This document shows positions 63,491-64,000 of a stretch of 64,000 bases of DNA, piece by piece. Source of the stretch: Rhodanobacter denitrificans (lineage in GTDB: Bacteria; Pseudomonadota; Gammaproteobacteria; Xanthomonadales; Rhodanobacteraceae). Position 1 is the first letter of the stretch; each line of letters starts with the position of its first letter. Location: positions 20,142-84,141 of the forward strand of contig QFPO01000013.1 of NCBI GenBank assembly GCA_003241385.1, given 5' to 3'. Position numbers and translations under genes: made by a program. The notes under the pieces were generated by a model. It saw nothing but the letters and a program-made list of their open reading frames with translations, did no database searches and had not been told where the DNA came from.

Positions 63491-63862
63491 TTATCTATTC
63501 ATTCCAAGCAGAGAGATTCTGCTCAAGTAGCCCGGAATCTTTTCTTTAAAATCTTCTTCTGAGATGTAAAAATCAGGATACTCGCTAATTAGAACCTTGT
63601 CATCCGTGACTGAATTGGCGTCGTCAAATAACGCCTGCATTTCAGCATAGAGTCTACCCCCAATTGCATCTTTTTCATTCTTAAATTTATTCAAGTAATT
63701 TTCTACAAAACTGCTCAAATCCACTCTTCCATCCACAAGATCTTTTGGTGCCAGAATATATTCATCTATCGTAGATTTTTTCACGACCATCCCCGCTCTC
63801 GCACTCTTCAGCTTGATAGATTTGAACCGAAGTACACGAGTTTCTGCATTCGCGTTCGCCAT
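63491..63862 (-). CDS. Hypothetical protein immediately downstream of RHS fragment
   Basis: The 123-aa protein is basic at the N-terminus and acidic at the C-terminus ('DDANSVTDDKVLISEYPDFYISEEDFKEKIPGYL'), with no signal peptide or membrane segment. I do not recognise it. AAGG sits 6-7 bases before the ATG at 63862, and the gene begins 24 bases after the stop of the RHS frame, so it is tightly linked to it. AT-rich codons mark it as foreign. Position suggests an RHS-associated cargo or immunity gene, which is inference only. Confidence 0.65.
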   Translation of the reverse strand: MANANAETRVLRFKSIKLKSARAGMVVKKSTIDEYILAPKDLVDGRVDLSSFVENYLNKFKNEKDAIGGRLYAEMQALFDDANSVTDDKVLISEYPDFYISEEDFKEKIPGYLSRISLLGMNR

Positions 63863-63886
63863 CCAGAGCCTTACGCGCCCAGTCGC

Positions 63887-64000
63887 TCAGGCACGCCATT
63901 TCTGGCTCTTGAGCTGGCCCGTGCTCGCATGGTGCACATGCGTGGCCTGCATCCCGCTCCCGTAGGACTCCGTCATCACGTTGCCCCACGCGTCCTGGCT
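63887..64000 (-). CDS. RHS-repeat protein, C-terminal end (runs off right edge)
   Basis: The last 37 codons of a minus-strand frame continue from outside the window: S-Q-D-A-W-G-N-V-M, then T-E-S-Y-G-S-G-M, then 'HHASTGQL' and a TGA at 63889-63887. This is RHS repeat sequence that stops inside the repeat pattern, with no variable toxin tip, so the gene is probably truncated or displaced. Its first 41 bases are the second copy of the direct repeat at 62732-62772. Confidence 0.65.
   Translation of the reverse strand, partial: SQDAWGNVMTESYGSGMQATHVHHASTGQLKSQKWRA
63960..64000 (-). repeat. Direct repeat copy 2 (RHS-encoding)
   Basis: This matches 62732-62772 at 40 of 41 positions in the same orientation and reaches the window edge, so the full repeat may be longer. 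The pair brackets the AT-rich island with two orphan genes. Confidence 0.8.

Overview
The window is very GC-rich, and nearly every base from the left edge to about 62.7 kb is coding. Family content points to a gammaproteobacterium of the Lysobacterales/Xanthomonadales, most like Rhodanobacteraceae (Dokdonella-type). The clues are repeated ECF-sigma/Ser-Thr-kinase-TPR modules, secreted delta-60-repeat proteins with a short aromatic-acidic C-terminal tail, a full-length Lhr helicase, and a RiPP-like gene set that I know from this order. This placement is inference; there is no rRNA in the window to confirm it.

Layout. 0-5.3 kb: lipoprotein start at the edge, an SDR, a MarR/SRPBCC pair behind a palindromic operator, an alkylation-repair pair (Ada/AlkA fusion and Ogt), and a second SDR. 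5.5-11 kb: an RND efflux operon (permease and lipoprotein adaptor, no outer-membrane channel) divergent from its likely TetR repressor. 11-17.7 kb: a DsbA-like isomerase, the first sigma-kinase module, a VIT-type transporter, and a quinone-reductase-like gene divergent from an HxlR regulator. 17.8-29.8 kb: Lhr, a YbaY-like lipoprotein, an FHA-GGDEF protein, small membrane proteins, a CysB-like LysR regulator divergent from isocitrate lyase, and a cyclic-nucleotide-domain GGDEF protein.

30-34.3 kb holds the most interesting locus: a class III cyclase-TPR membrane protein, a 93-aa precursor with an NHLP-type leader, and a SagB-type dehydrogenase. Together they look like a little-characterised peptide-modification (RiPP) system. 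34.4-43.9 kb has two more sigma/kinase sets around an exported S9 peptidase. All three sigma factors lack the usual acidic region-2.2 motif and carry Ser/Thr there, which suggests activation by phosphorylation.

44.4-53.9 kb: two delta-60-repeat proteins, a beta-helix protein and a modular endonuclease share a C-terminal tail. groES-groEL with a CIRCE-like operator sits among them. 54-57.1 kb: cutA, a dsbD with a duplicated N-terminal domain, and a TlpA-like thioredoxin. 57.2-62.7 kb: a degenerate acetoacetyl-CoA-synthetase-like protein, an epimerase, a GT2 glycosyltransferase, GtrA and a photolyase. The last 1.3 kb is abruptly AT-richer. It contains two RHS remnants sharing a 41-bp direct repeat and two orphan small genes, so it looks like horizontally acquired RHS-associated sequence.
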